A stretch of 64,000 bases of DNA from Brachyhypopomus gauderio. Its lineage: Eukaryota > Chordata > Actinopteri > Gymnotiformes > Hypopomidae. A program made the translations under genes and the position numbers. Below, one piece after another: positions 23,720 to 36,209 of the stretch. Numbering within the stretch: position 1 is the first letter of the stretch; each line of letters opens with the position of its first letter. The stretch lies in NCBI RefSeq assembly GCF_052324685.1, contig NC_135212.1, positions 48,392,809-48,456,808 on the forward strand, given 5' to 3'. Below the pieces are notes generated by a model. It was not told the origin of the DNA, made no database searches, and saw only the letters and a list, made by a program, of their open reading frames with translations.

Positions 23720-24673
23720 TCATTGTCCATGAGATTCTTCCATCTCCAGCAAGAGACACAACTTGTCGATGGGCCTATCAAGGGTGTTGGTCTTCGTTTT
23801 CACAAGGACCCGACGAACAAACCCTTGGGCATCGGGAATGGTCTTCTCCACTTTTCCCATCAACCAGGACCCTCTTGGAGCTCTTTCATCTACAATGAGT
23901 ACGACGTCACCCTCTTTCACATTTCTCTTCCTTTCCAGCCACTTCTGCCTTTCCTGTAGGAGGGGCAAGTATTCTCTAGACCAACGTTTCCAAAAGATGT
24001 CAGAGATATACTGCACCTGCCTCCATCTCCGTTTGCAGTACAGATCTTCTTTCCGAAATGTGCCCGGAGGGAGTGCTGGCTTTCTCTTGAGCAGAAGGAG
24101 ATGGTTTGGCGTCAGTGGCTCGAGGTCGTCGACATCATCCGATGACTTGGTAAGGGGTCTAATGTTGATCACTGCTTCCACTTCACACATCACAGTGTGC
24201 AAACAATCATCATCAACAGACTGGAGCTTCAGAACACTAGTAAGCACTTTGCGCACAGTTCTTATTTGACGCTCCCAAATCCCACCGTGGTGCGATTCAG
24301 CTGGCGGGTTAAAGATCCAGGTAACTCCCCTTTGCAGCAGAGCTTCAGAGATCTGGGACTGATTCCATTCCTTCATTGCCTTACGGAGCTCGTGTTCTGC
24401 AGCTACCAGGTTAGTACCGTTATCAGACCTCATAACTTCTACTTGTCCTCGTCTCGCAATGAAACGTCTCACTGCGTTTATACAAGAGCCTGTGTCCAGT
24501 GAGTGTGCAATTTCAATGTGGACGGCTCTGATTGTAAGGCAAGTAAACAACACTCCATAGCGCTTGACTCGTGCTCGTCCACGCTTGACTTCAAAGGGAC
24601 CAAAATAGTCTACGCCGACGTTAGTGAACGGTGGGTGATCTGGCTGAAGATGATCTGGCGGTAGATTCGCCAT
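23720..24673 (-). pseudogene. BEL integrase catalytic core and C-terminal domain
   Basis: The core carries the three acidic residues in context: VGVDYFGPFEV, MRSDNGTNLVAAEHEL and ESHHGGIWERQIRTV. It ends with the basic BEL-specific C-terminal domain (KRRWRQVQYISDIFWKRW, then GDVVLIVDE). The core itself looks intact, but it is cut off from the rest of pol by the stop at 24704. Confidence 0.88.
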
Positions 24674-24703
24674 CTTCTGTTCACCAACAGCAGCTTGACT
24701 CCT

Positions 24704-25237
24704 TCAGCATTTCACACACTTTGAAAGCACACTTCTCACCGCTGCGTTCCCTTTGCATATCCAGACTCTTTGTCTCAGCCGAGCGAGGGTGTGGTTCCTC
24801 CCTCCATGTCCTGTCTCCTCCTGTGCGTTCCTTATGACCAAGGTTGTAACGTAATGATTCTTGGCTAGAATAGCCGGATGCCTTGTGTGTTCCGGTAAGG
24901 CTGCCTGGTGCAGTCTTCCACCAACCCGGAGGACACCCTCTTGGAGGAAAGGATCCAATCTCACAATAAAGCTGCTTCTCCTGATCTTATTACCCTTCTG
25001 CAGTGCACAAAGCTCCTCATGAAAGGTTTGCCTTTGGCTGAACTGAATGATGGCAGTCTCTGCTCTCCTGATGTCCTGGACAGTCAAATGAGCTCCTTTC
25101 AGGCCAAATTTCCACTTCTGCATGTGGTCTTCAACGATCTTGGATTTCACATTTTGACTGTCTAGAGACTGGGTTTGAGACTCAAAGATCTTCCTTTGTT
25201 CACACAGACTTTTAAGCAACTCCTTCAGCCTCAACAT
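24704..25237 (-). pseudogene. BEL integrase N-terminal (zinc-binding) region
   Basis: Contains the region leading to the HHCC finger, with GHGGRNHTLARLRQRVWI and ending SKCVKC. It stops at a TGA (24704-24706) in the same frame as the integrase core, so the two were once one frame; a single-base change of an Arg CGA codon would explain it. Confidence 0.8.
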
Positions 25238-27605
25238 CCAAGCAACAGCCTTCCTCAGACTGCCAGTTGGAGTAATGATGCATCAGCTTGAAGAGAGGAT
25301 CTGTGCTTGACTTGATGGCTTTGACGATGTTCACGGTGACCTTGCGCTTCACCTCAACATCATCATCACTTATATTTCTTGAGAACTCTGAAAGAACTGG
25401 CCAGTGAGACTCATCCTTGGCAAGGAAGTCAGGTCCTTCCATCCAACTCTGACACTTCATGAAGTGCTCTGCCCTCATTCCTCGTGATGTGTGGTCAGCT
25501 GGATTAGAAGAAGTGTTGACATATCTCCACTGTGCTGGCCTTGTGTTCTCTCTGATTACTGACACTCTCTTCGCCACAAAAGTTTTAAAGCGAGCGCCGT
25601 CATTGTGTATGTATCGGAGGACAGTGGTGCTATCTGTCCATAGCACAGACTCTTTGAGGTCCATCCGAAGTTCTCGCTTCATGAGCTTGTCCATTTTCAC
25701 CGCGATGGTAGCGGCTGTCAGCTCTAGACGTGGCACAGTGACTGGCTTAAGTGGGGTCACTCTGGATTTTCCAAGAAGAAACGAGCAACAGACTTGACTG
25801 TGGCTGTTCTTGATGCGAATGTAGCTGACAACTCCGTAGCCCTTCTCGCTAGCGTCAGAGAAATGGTGCAGCTGTGCTGATGCTACTGGACCAAAACCCT
25901 CAGGTTTGATGCACCTCTTCACAGAGAAGCTGGCGAACCGGCTCAAGTTGGACAGCCAGGCAAACCATCTGTTTGCTATATCTTCAGGAATCTCATCATC
26001 CCAGGTAAGTTTCATTCGACACAGATCCTGCACGATGGTCTTAGCGAGAAGAATGAACGGCGACTGGAAGCCAAGGGGGTCATAAATCGAGCTTACGATT
26101 GATAGGATACCCCTTCTGGTGACAGGCATGTTCTTCACGAGGATGCGGAACCTGATGGAATCTGATTCTATGCACCAGTCCACTCCAAGTGCCCTCTCCA
26201 TGGTTAGCTCATCCTTGTCCAGATCTAAATTCTTGATCTCCTTTGCACGCTCATGTTCTGGAAATGATGCCAATACTTCATGGCTGTTGCTAGACCATTT
26301 AGCCAAATGGAATCCTCCACTCACACAAAATGCAATGAGATCTTTGGTCAAGGAAATAGCCTCCTTCTCATCAGACACTGAGACAAGACAGTCGTCTACA
26401 TAGAAATGCTCATAAACTGCAGTTATTGCCTCAGGCGATGACACATGTTTCCCATCCTCTGCGGTCCGCCTCAAAGCGTAGTTGGCACAGCTCGGGCTGG
26501 ACTTGGCTCCGAACAAGTGAACAACCATCTTGTACTCACACAGAGGCTGGTTTAGATCTCCCTCTGGCCACCAGAGGAATCGCAAAAGATCGGAATCTTC
26601 ATCAGGGACTCTCACCTGGTGGTACATCGCTTCAATGTTGGAGATGAGTGCGACGCGATCATGGCGAAATCTTGTCAGAACTCCAACCAGACTGTTTGTG
26701 AGGTCCGGCCCTTGTAACAACTCCTCATTCAGCGATTTCCCTTGGAAAGAAGAGGCGCAATCAAAAACAACCCGCAACTTCCCCTTCTGCGGATGGATCA
26801 CGCCATGATGGGGAATATACCATACTCGGCCATCGTTGCGGTTGCGCTCGTTGGCAGGGACTTCCACAGCATATCCTTTGCTCAGCAGGTCTGACACAAA
26901 GGCTGTGTAGTCATCATGAAAGCTGGAGTTCTTACTGAGTTTTCTTTTCAGGTTCGATGCTCGTTGCTCAGCAACACACTTGTTGTTCGGCAACACCACG
27001 TCTTTGTTTTTTAGAGGCATACCAATGCAGTAGTGTCCATCAATTTTCTTGGTCGTCTCAGTCACACGCTGCATGAATTGGATGTCTTCTCGCGACATTT
27101 CTGACTTCTCTTCGCAGGCTTGCTCTGGAAAGTCATGATTGTACTGCCACAACAGCATGCTGTCCACACTGCTGACTGACACTCTGTTGACCAAAGCACC
27201 ATGGCTGAAGTGGTTTGACTTGTGCTCACTGACTTTCTTCAGAGGGCCATTTACTACCCAGCCAAGGGTTGTCTTTATGGCATAAGGCCCATCATTTTGA
27301 CTGCGGATTATTTTCCACGGCTCCATTGCAGAGTGAGCATTCATTCCGATGAGCATCTCCAAATCTGCGTCAATCTGTGATAGCCGCACTTCTTTATGCA
27401 AATACGGCCATCTTTCTAAGTCTTTTTCTACCGGAACATTCTCCTTTGTTACAGGTATGTCCATGTGGGTGTACACATCTGGTAGGCTGATGTACTTGCT
27501 CTCTGTCAAACCGCACACCTCTAGATCAGAAAGGACGAAGCAGGACAGGCTTCTCCTGGCCCATGGTACAGAGTAGCACTTGAGTCCTCTTACCATTGAC
27601 ACCAA
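25212..27605 (-). pseudogene. BEL reverse transcriptase and RNase H region
   Basis: The meaningful part begins after about residue 22 (FVLSDLEVCGLTESKY). The reverse transcriptase follows, with RVVFDCASSF, EAMYHQVRVP and the FYVDDCLVSV active-site box (YVDD). RNase H motifs follow, including VLWTDSTTVLRYI and a late HTSRG stretch. The frame overlaps the gag frame at 27526-27605 and the integrase N-terminal frame at 25212-25237, so there is a frameshift at each end. Confidence 0.88.
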
Positions 27606-29781
27606 GTCGCCTCATTAATCTTTCGGAGCAAAATACATGGGTGTGTATAAAATACAGGATACAGTCACTGCCTCCGGCCCCGGTGACTGCTGAGAGTTCA
27701 CTCTTGGATAACACTTGTTCTTGTGGAGTTGAGTGTTCACTGGCAAAGCCTTCACTTGATTTCTTAGGCTTGGCAATTGCTTGGTTGCCATCTTCCTCTC
27801 TTTTCATGTGGAGCAGAGTAGGGTGTTTCTTACTGCAAATGTCACATGTTGCTTTCTTTTTGCAATCTTTTCCCATGTGCCCTTGAGTCAGACACCTGAA
27901 GCAAAGGCCTTTTCCTTTGAGGAACTCGATTCTTTCTTTATTCGGCAGACTTCTAATTTCGTTGCATGCACTCAGAGCGTGTCTCTTGTTGCAGTACAGA
28001 CATGGCTCTTTAAATGCATTGCTAGTCTGCTTGGTCTTTCTTGATTCAGATGAATCATCTACTGGCATTATGCTTGTTGCTAGGCCAGTGGTTCTTTTCA
28101 GCAGACCCGTTGCAGGTTTAATGCTGGGCTTAGACTTTTCTTTTGCATCGGATGGGTCTTTGACGTCACCAAACACTGGATCTGAAGCTATCTTAGCTTG
28201 TCTGTTAATGAACCTCACCAGATCTGCAAAGTTTGCTCTTCTTCTTTTTTTCTCTTGGATGTCAAAAGCTACGACTCTCCATCTTTCGCGAAGCCTGAAG
28301 GGCAACTTGTGTACATTGATCCGAAGGTTGCTCGGGCTGTTCATTTCCTCTAGGTACTCCAAGTTGTTTATCACATTGTTGCATCCAGTGAGAAAGATAG
28401 AGAAGCTGTGAAGTGACTTAGCATCTTCTGCTTTGATTTGAGGCCATTTGACAACCTTGTCGACGTAGGCCGCAGCTATTCTCTGTTCGTTGCCATAGTG
28501 ATAAGCCAAAAGCTTTCTTGCCTCCCCATATCCCTGTTGTGCACTCATGTGTTGGCAACTTCTCACCAGTTCTCTTGGCTCACCTGTGGTGAATTGTTCT
28601 AAGTAATACAAACGATCTGCATCATTATCTGTCCGATTGTGAATGATGTGCTTGAATGCCCTCAGGAACGGCAGGAACACAAGAGGATCACCACTGAATT
28701 CAGGAACTCTTCGCTGAGGTAAGTTGGCTAGTCTTTGTTGTGTGACTAACATTTCAGTGATATCCTTCTGTTTCAATATCACTTCACCGAGTTCAACTTG
28801 CCTTGCACCAGGACATGTACCTGCAACATCTTCGTTTTCTGTCTTGATGTGCACATGAGACACATGCCTAGCTGGAACATAAAACACACTGTTATCTGGG
28901 ATTGCTCGAGGATAGCTAGTTGGTTTTGGTCTGGCGTCTGGACCATGATGTGGGATGGCTGTTGCTGCACGCATGTTCTTGTTCAGGTATGAATGCATCC
29001 CATCTTCCATGTTCTCATACTCTTCCAGCACCTGTAGCTTTGCTGTGGACTCTGCAAGAGCAGTCTCAAAATCTAGCTTCTCCATTTGAGTTTTAATCTG
29101 AATTTTCTGAAACTTCAGCTGTGCAGCTAGCTGTGCTTCCATTTGAGCCTCTTGCAACTGCAATGCTTCTTTCTTATCAATTGCGGCTGCACGCGCCAGT
29201 AAAGCTGTTCGATGAGCTTCCTCTTTCCTACGCATAGATGAGGCATGAGATGACACATTGGATACCTTTGAGTGTCTACTACTTACACTTTGTGCTGAGA
29301 CTGAAGCATGCTTCTGTTGCACCATGGACGCACTGTCTTCCGGATGCACTTCTTCAGCAGCAGGCTCTTCAACAGCACGCTGTGACACTGCATCCTGTGC
29401 TTGCTGTCTTACTTCTATTATCCACTGCACCAATGTGGTCAAAAAGTTCTCATACTTGGTGAGATTAGGCTCACTCCAATACAGCTGGTCAGCTTTTCTT
29501 TCTTCTTCTGACAACAGTTCACTTATTGTACTATTCACTTCAATAAAATCATTCAGTAATTTTGAGTATTCTCGCAGATGATCCTTCTCTACTACATGAG
29601 CATTGGAATAATTTGTCATTAAATTTTCAATTTCGTCTGCTTTGGAGACAAGGCGTGCTAAACCATGTTTTCTTAAAGTCATTTGCTTATCAAGTTTCTC
29701 TTCTGCCTTTGGAGTTAACTTGATCCTTCTTTTAGTGTCTATCTCGACATTGCCCTCCGTCTTATTTCCCTCTTCAGACAT
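27526..29781 (-). pseudogene. BEL gag polyprotein (and remnant protease), broken
   Basis: The frame starts at the ATG at 29781 (MSEEGNKTEGN). It contains a long coiled-coil N-terminal part, the capsid-like region of BEL gag (around residues 330-520), and Cys/His zinc knuckles near the C-terminus (CLYCNKRHALSAC, CFRCLTQGHMGKDC, CDICSKKH). After that the protease should follow. Only a fragment is present, with no Asp-Ser/Thr-Gly active site, and the frame shifts near 27540 into the pol frame. The function was particle assembly and RNA packaging for the element. Confidence 0.85.
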
Positions 29782-30233
29782 TTGGATAGCTATTTATGTT
29801 AGATAAGTCTCAGCAAACTCTTATGAACCTCTGAAATCCAAATAAGCTTTCCTTTAATCTTAAAACACGTAGTTTTCCAAAATAAGATTTAAGGCTTTAT
29901 TTCCAGAAGCAAACGTGAGCTTCTCCTATGCTGATATGACTTGCTAACAATAGCACGTTTCTCCAACCGTCATGTATGGCATCTTATGACCCATTTCCAC
30001 TAGGGCCTGCTTGGCGCAGTACGGTTCGATTCGCGACGGTTTGTGAGTGTTTCCATTAGTACCAGGTCCCAGTTTGCCGGTCCCTTCGGGTACTTTTTTC
30101 GTACCTACTCGCTCGAGGTTCTAACCGTTCCAAAGAGGTACAGTTCTGTGATGTGGAGGAACAGCATGACACTGATTGGCCAGGGAGTGTCGTCACAGGT
30201 TGCGTCACAGGAGAGCAACTCCTCCGCTATGCT

Positions 30234-30633
30234 ATGGACTCCTCAGCCATTTTTAAAACCCAAGGAGCGAAGTCTGTTCCCTGGTCAAACACCGAGGTAC
30301 AAACCTTTCTGTTAATAATCAGCGATCAAATAATCCAGGGCGAACTGGACGGGGCCACTAGAAATGTAAAGGTTTTTAGCGAGGTTTCCGCGCTAATGGC
30401 CACTCGTGGCTACCAGCGGTCCGTTCAGCAGTGCCGGTCGGTCCAAGCTAAAAAAGCTTAAAAGCGATTACCGGGCGGTGAAGGACCATAAAGGACGCAG
30501 CGGAGCAAACCACAAAGACTGGAAATGGTTCCAGCAAATGGATGCCATATACGGTCACCGGCCAGCCAGTAACGAAAGAGAAAACGTGCTGGACACGACA
30601 ATGTCGGTGCTGGAGGCCACGGAGAATGGTGAG
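30234..30633 (+). pseudogene. Myb/SANT-like ORF of Harbinger B, frameshifted
   Basis: Starts at the ATG at 30234 (MDSSAIFKTQGAKSVPWSN) and stays open to 30461. The continuation (KLKKLKSDYRAVKDH, WKWFQQMDAIYGHRP) is in another frame from about 30435. The break is at the same place as in element A, inside the CGGTCGGTCCAAGC stretch, so it predates the two copies or is a spliced junction. Confidence 0.65.
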
Positions 30634-31154
30634 TGTATTGTGATTTCACAGTTTTACTAATAGGCTCGTAAAAGATGTAATATGAACGTAATATGAACGC
30701 ATCTATTGTAAACGCAGGAATTTAGATCTGTGTTTGTAGTTAATGTTACCACCACAGTCACTACTGTACAATAGCTAGCTCTTAGCCTTGCTAGTTGCTA
30801 GTTAGCTGTAGCCATAAACAAAGCATGAGCAGCGATGACGTGCTCCACATTTTGTGCAGTTACGCTATATTGTTGTTGCTTTCACGGGAATGCTTGTGTT
30901 TAATATTTGTTATTTTTTACGTTCAAGATTCCCCTTCCACTGACGAGGCGAGCGGAGTTGGCGGAAAATGTTTCCTTCAACCTGGCTTTCCTCGGGGTGC
31001 TTGGCGAACTTGTGAACACCATGCGAGACAGACGCCAGTAAAAGCACACAAAATGTTGCTTGTAGTACTATAAATATTTATTTCATATAAAGCTATACGT
31101 TATTTTTAGGTAATTTGCTTTTTGCACTTTTTTTAACTATAACTATATTATTTA

Positions 31155-31557
31155 TGTCACGGTAGGCCTGCCCGGAGGCCGCCAGAGGGCGCCCAAACAC
31201 ACACCTTCGGTCACACGCACACCCACAACCACACGCAGCACACCCTCGCAGCCTCGATCACTCCCACCTTCCCAATCACCAGAGTACTAGCACCTGTCTC
31301 TAATCAGCTGGGGTGTATTTATTTCCACAGGTCACGCCGTCCAGTGCTGCGCATTTATCTGGCTACCCCGTCTCACTCCGTGGGAGAGAAGAGTGTTACT
31401 CACCTGTGTGCCTTAGTCCTCGTTTATCGCTTGTATTCTACTTTTCTTTTGCTTATCTGTTTCTACTGCCTTGGTGCCTGAGTTCCTAAGTTTCTATGGA
31501 GAATAAAACAGGTCACCCTCAGCCTCTGTCTCCTGCTGCTTCTGTCCAAACATCACA
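31155..31557 (+). repeat. Gypsy 5' LTR
   Basis: Begins TGTCACGG and ends CATCACA. It contains an AATAAA at about 31502. 31179-31193 reads CCGCCAGAGGGCGCC, which matches the CTCF core consensus. Confidence 0.93.
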
Positions 31558-31660
31558 GAATGCGTAGCCTTCAGCAGCAGGAGCAGAAGAGCTATCTCCC
31601 GTAGAGATCCTAACTCTACACGGGAGAACAATAGGTAAGCAACAACAGGAGATCGAGGAG

Positions 31661-32698
31661 ATGCGGACACTTATGCAGATGATGTCCAGTTGTTTGCAGA
31701 GTATCACGTCCCAAGCGAGGACGCCCTCATCTCCCGATTCCGAGGAGGATAAGGTCCACATTGCACCACCAGAGCCCTACAACGGAGACCCAGAGAAGTG
31801 TGAGGGCTTCTTGATGCAGTGTGGGCTCTACTTCACATACCACTCCACACGGAGTGACAACGCGAGGGTAGCGTATGTACTTTCCCGCCTGACCGGTAAG
31901 GCGTTGGAATGGGGAACCGCGCTCAGTAAAAGCGCATCACCTCTCCTGTCGGCTTATGATGCTTTTGTCGCCGAACTGCGGGAGGTCTTCCATCATCCTC
32001 GGCAAGGCAGCACCTGCGGGCAGAGCCTGTTAAAGCTCCGGCAGGGCGCGCGTTCAGCTGCGGAGTACGCGCTGGACTTCCGCACGTTGGCGGCCAGCAC
32101 AGGCTGGAATGACGCCGCCTTGGTGGACGTCTTCATTGCCAGCCTTCGTCCGGAGTTGCGGGCCGAGTTAGCCTGCAGACAGGAGGGGCAGAACTTTAAT
32201 CAAGTGGTCCGGTTGGCCGTTACATACGACCGCCTCGTACAGGAGAGAGGTGGTCGCGCGTCACAAGGTCCGGCTCTTGGGAACCCCACACAGGATAGCC
32301 CTAAGACCAACCAGACGGTGGAGCCCATGCAGATAGGGGAGACTACAGCCGTCAAGGAGCCCGCTCACCCGAGCGGTGGCAGAGCTCGGGTGAGTAACTC
32401 CTTGCTTGGAAAATTGCTCTCCATCAATGCTGTGATTTCTTATAAGGGCTGTTCTGTGGGGGTTTCTGCCCTAGTGTATTCGGGAGCGTCGGAGAACCTG
32501 ATGGACCGGACCCTGGCAGAGCGTCTCGGAGTCCCTCTCAGGCCATTGGAGGAACCGAGGCGCGTGCATGCACTGGATGGCCGGCCTGTGGGCGGGGGGT
32601 TGATACAGTTTCGCACAGCACCCCTCTCACTATCCAGGGTCACACAGAGCACATTTCATTTCATGTTTTGTCTCATTTACGTTACTCCCTCACACTAG
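31661..32698 (+). pseudogene. Gypsy gag with mutated protease
   Basis: Capsid region: PPEPYNGDPEKCEGFLMQC, WGTALSKSASPLLSAYDAF, then the DVFIASLRPELRAEL stretch. After MQIGETTAV the usual CCHC zinc knuckle is missing and the frame goes straight to PSGGRARVSNSLLG. The protease active site reads VYSGAS where the family has Asp-Ser-Gly, so the catalytic Asp is Tyr. The frame ends at 32698, and the pol frame starts in the -1 frame, overlapping it by about 30 bases. Confidence 0.85.
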
Positions 32699-35600
32699 GT
32701 TTGCCCTGGCTCCGTCTGCACAACCCTCAGATAAGATGGTCCTCTGGTCGCATACTACGCTGGTCGACTCCGGGTAGACGCGCCTACCGTAGAGCCCCAG
32801 TTAGGCTTTTGACTACCAGTATAGAGAGCCCCAACGTCGCTAACCCCCAAGCGATCCCCAGCCAATACCGGGACCTTCAGGAAGTGTTCAGCGCCGAGAG
32901 GGCGGCTATGCTACCACCTCACCGTCCTTGGGATTGTTCTATCACCCTGAGGGAGGGAACGACTCCCCCCAAGGGCAGAGTGTATCCGCTGTCCCAGGAG
33001 GAGAATAAGATCATGGAGCAGTACGTCAGGGAGGCCTTAGCTCAGGGTTACATCGTTCCCTCCACCTCGCCCGCCTCAGCCAGTGTTTTCTTTGTAAAGA
33101 AGAAGGATGGTGGTCTGAGGCCATGCGTGGATTATCGAGGGCTCAATTCCCTCCTAGTGGGCTACTCCTACCCTCTGCCTCTGGTGCCGTCGGCACTGGA
33201 GCAGCTGCGGTCAGCGAGTGTGTTCACTAAGCTGGATCTGCGCAGCGCCTACAACCTCATACGCATGTGCGAGGAGGATGAATGGAAGACGGCGTTTAGC
33301 ACGACCACGGGTCATTACCAGTACCGGGTCTTGCCGTACGGCTTGGCCTCGGCTCCGTCGTTCTTCCAGGCGTACATTAACGAGGTCCTGCGTGAGTATT
33401 TGAATAAATGCGTCGTCGCCTATATTGATGACATCCTCGTTTATTCACCCTCCATGGACCAACACGTACGTGACGTGCGCGCCGTCTTGGGCACTCTCTT
33501 GCGCAATAGGCTCTATTGCAAGCTAGAGAAGTGCGAGTTTCATCTCACCGAGGTAAGCTTCCTGGGTTACATCATCAGGCCAGGTTCGGTGCACATGCAA
33601 ACTGGCAAGGTGGAGGCGGTGATGGGATGGAATAAGCCGCACACACGGCGTGAACTACAGCGTTTTCTGGGTTTCGCGAATTTTTACCGGCGTTTCATCC
33701 GGTCATATAGCCGCATAGCAAGGCCGATTACTGACCTACTGCGTGGGGGGGTTAAGCGGCTGCAGTGGACCGCTGCGGCGGAGCAGGCTTTCGAGGCTTT
33801 AAAAAGGGCATTCGCAACGGCTCCTGTGTTGCATCAGCCCGATCCTAGCAAGCCCTTCATTGTTGAGGTGGATGCTTCGGATGTGGGAGTGGGGGCTGTG
33901 CTGTCCCAGCGTTTCAAGAAGCACAGCTCTCCCAAGCCGATCGCTTTCTTTTCTAAGAAGCTGAGCTCCGCTGAAAGGAATTACGGGGTAGGTGACCGTG
34001 AGCTGTTGGCGATGAAGCTAGCCTTTGAGGAATGGAGGCATTGGTTAGAGGGAGCGAAACATCCCTTCAGTGTTATCACGGACCACAAAAATCTGGAGTA
34101 CCTGAACGCCACCAAGAGAATGAACGCACGACAAGCCCGCTGGTCTTTATTCTTCTCGAGGTTTCGTTTTCAGGTCACCTACCGCCCCAGGGTTAAGAAC
34201 ACACGAGCCGATGCCCTCTCTCGGTCCTTTCCTGAGAGCAAGGAGTCCACGGAGGAGGAACCCATACTCCCTGCGGAGTGCTTTCTCAACTCTGTGGAGT
34301 GGGAGATCGACAGGGCGATCTCCGCGGCTAATCCGCATCCCCGATGTCCTCCACATCGCAGGTATGTTCCCCCGGCACAACGCACTCCCCTCATTACCTG
34401 GGCGCATTCGTCTCTTGGCACAGGACATCCCGGGTCCACCCGTACGTCGCAGGTGCTGGGAGCCCGTTACTGGTGGCCCGGTATGCACCGAGACGTCTTG
34501 CGTCACGTTGCGTCATGCGGTGAGTGCGCGCGGAGCAAAGTGCCGCGCACTCCTCCGGCTGGCAAGCTACTGCCGCTTCCAGTTCCCAGGCAGCCCTGGA
34601 CGCACACAGCTGTGGACTTCGTCACGGACCTGCCTGTGTCGGAGGGTAACAACACCATCCTTACCGTCATAGACAGGTTCTCTAAGATGGTGAGGTTCAT
34701 AGCGCTTCCAGGGTTGCCAACAGCGTGGGAGACAGCGGAGGTGCTGCTCCGCGAGGTGTTTCGGCTTTACGGAATCCCAGAAGACATCGTTTCCGATCGA
34801 GGACCACAGTTCACCTCTCGGGTCTGGAGGGAGTTCCTCGCAAAGCTGAACATCACGGTCAGTCTGACATCCGGCTACCACCCACAGGCTAACGGGCAAG
34901 TAGATCGCGCAAACCAAGAGCTGGGACGGTTTCTGCGTGCCTATTGCAGTGAGTATCCCGACACCTGGAGTTCGCTGCTCCTGTGGGCTGAATACGCTCA
35001 GAACTCCTTGGTTCAGTCCAGCACCAGACTAACCCCCTTTGAGTGCGTTCTAGGGAGACAGCCGGCTCTATACCCCTGGAACGCTGCCACATCCGACCAA
35101 CCGATTGTGGAGGACTGGTGCAGGAGAAGCGAGCGAGTGTGGGCTGATACGCACCGTAAGCTGCAGGAGGCGGTGCGACGCTTCAAGGCTAAAGCTGACC
35201 GGCGGAGAAGCGAAGCCCCGGAGTACCACGCAGGGGACAAGGTTTGGGTGTCAACCAGCGATGGCCATCTCGGGCCGAGGGGTAAGCTGACAGACCGTTA
35301 CGCGGGGCCCTACGTCATTGCCCGACGCATTAACCCCGTTACCTACCAGCTTCGACTGCCGGGGGACAGAAGAGTGTCCAGGGCCTTCCACGTTTCAGCC
35401 CTGAAGCCGTACCGGGAGGGTCCTCTGAGCGCGGAGGCCAGACCGAGACCGCCGTCTCCGTTACAACTGTCAGACGGACCTGCGCACCACGTTAGTAGGT
35501 TGCTGAGCTCTCGGCGTCGGGGTGGAGCGCTGCAATATCTGGTGGACTGGAAGGGCTACGGTCCTGAGGAGCGGTCGTGGGTTCCGGCTTCTCAGGTGCT

Positions 35601-35832
35601 GGACCCCTCCATGCTCGCCTCCTTCCATCGAGAGCATCCCAGTCTTCCTGCTCCGCGCCGTCCGGGACGCCCGAGGAAAGTCCGGCTGGAGGGATCCTTG
35701 GGGAGGGGTTCTGTCACGGTAGGCCGGCCCGGAGGCTGCCAGAGGGCGCCCAAACACACACCTTCGGTCACACGCACACCCACAACCACACGCAGCACAC
35801 CCTCGCAGCCTCGATCACTCCCACCTTCCTAA
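32668..35832 (+). pseudogene. Gypsy pol: RT, RNase H, integrase, chromodomain
   Basis: A 1054-residue open frame. The RT has FFVKKKDGGLRPCVDYRGLN and the YIDDILVYS catalytic box. RNase H follows (FIVEVDASDVGVGAVLSQ). The integrase has the HHCC finger (ending HVASCGECARSK) and core motifs DFVTDLP, VSDRGPQFTS and YHPQANGQVDRANQEL. The last motif has Asp where the catalytic Glu is expected. A chromodomain (YLVDWKGYGPEERSWVP) is at the end. The frame is long and open, but the integrase change and the damaged gag make autonomous activity unlikely. Confidence 0.88.
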
Positions 35833-36114
35833 TCACCAGAGTACTAGCACCTGTCTCTAATCAGCTGGGGTGTATTTATTTCCACAGGTCGCGCCGTCCA
35901 GTGCTGCGCATTTACCTGGCTACCCCGTCTCGCTCCGTGGGAGAGAAGAGTGTTACTCACCTGTGTGCCTTAGTCCTCGTTTATCGCTTGTATTCTACTT
36001 TTCTTTTGCTTATCTGTTTCTACTGCCTTGGTGCCTGAGTTCCTAAGTTTCTATGGAGAATAAAACAGGTCACCCTCAGCCTCTGTCTCCTGCTGCTTCT
36101 GTCCAAACGTCACA
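35712..36114 (+). repeat. Gypsy 3' LTR
   Basis: Same length as the 5' LTR, with about seven substitutions. The CTCF-like motif at 35736-35750 is one base different (CTGCCAGAGGGCGCC). The pol frame runs into it and stops at 35832. Confidence 0.93.
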
Positions 36115-36209
36115 ATTTACATATGTTGTACTTTAAATATCTATATTTCATAATAAAGTTTGATTTCATTTGATTGTATGACTGATGCTTTTTATGCAGG
36201 GTGTGTTCA

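Larger units (their letters stand above)
31155..36114 (+). mobile_element. Ty3/Gypsy chromodomain LTR retrotransposon
   Basis: Identical-length 403-base LTRs (31155-31557 and 35712-36114), TGT...ACA ends and the 5-base target duplication ATTTA (31150-31154 and 36115-36119) define it exactly. The LTRs differ at about seven sites. Gag, protease remnant, RT, RNase H, integrase and chromodomain follow in Gypsy order. A G-rich polypurine tract (TTGGGGAGGGGTTC) abuts the 3' LTR. Gag lacks the zinc knuckle, and the protease and integrase have active-site changes. Confidence 0.95.
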
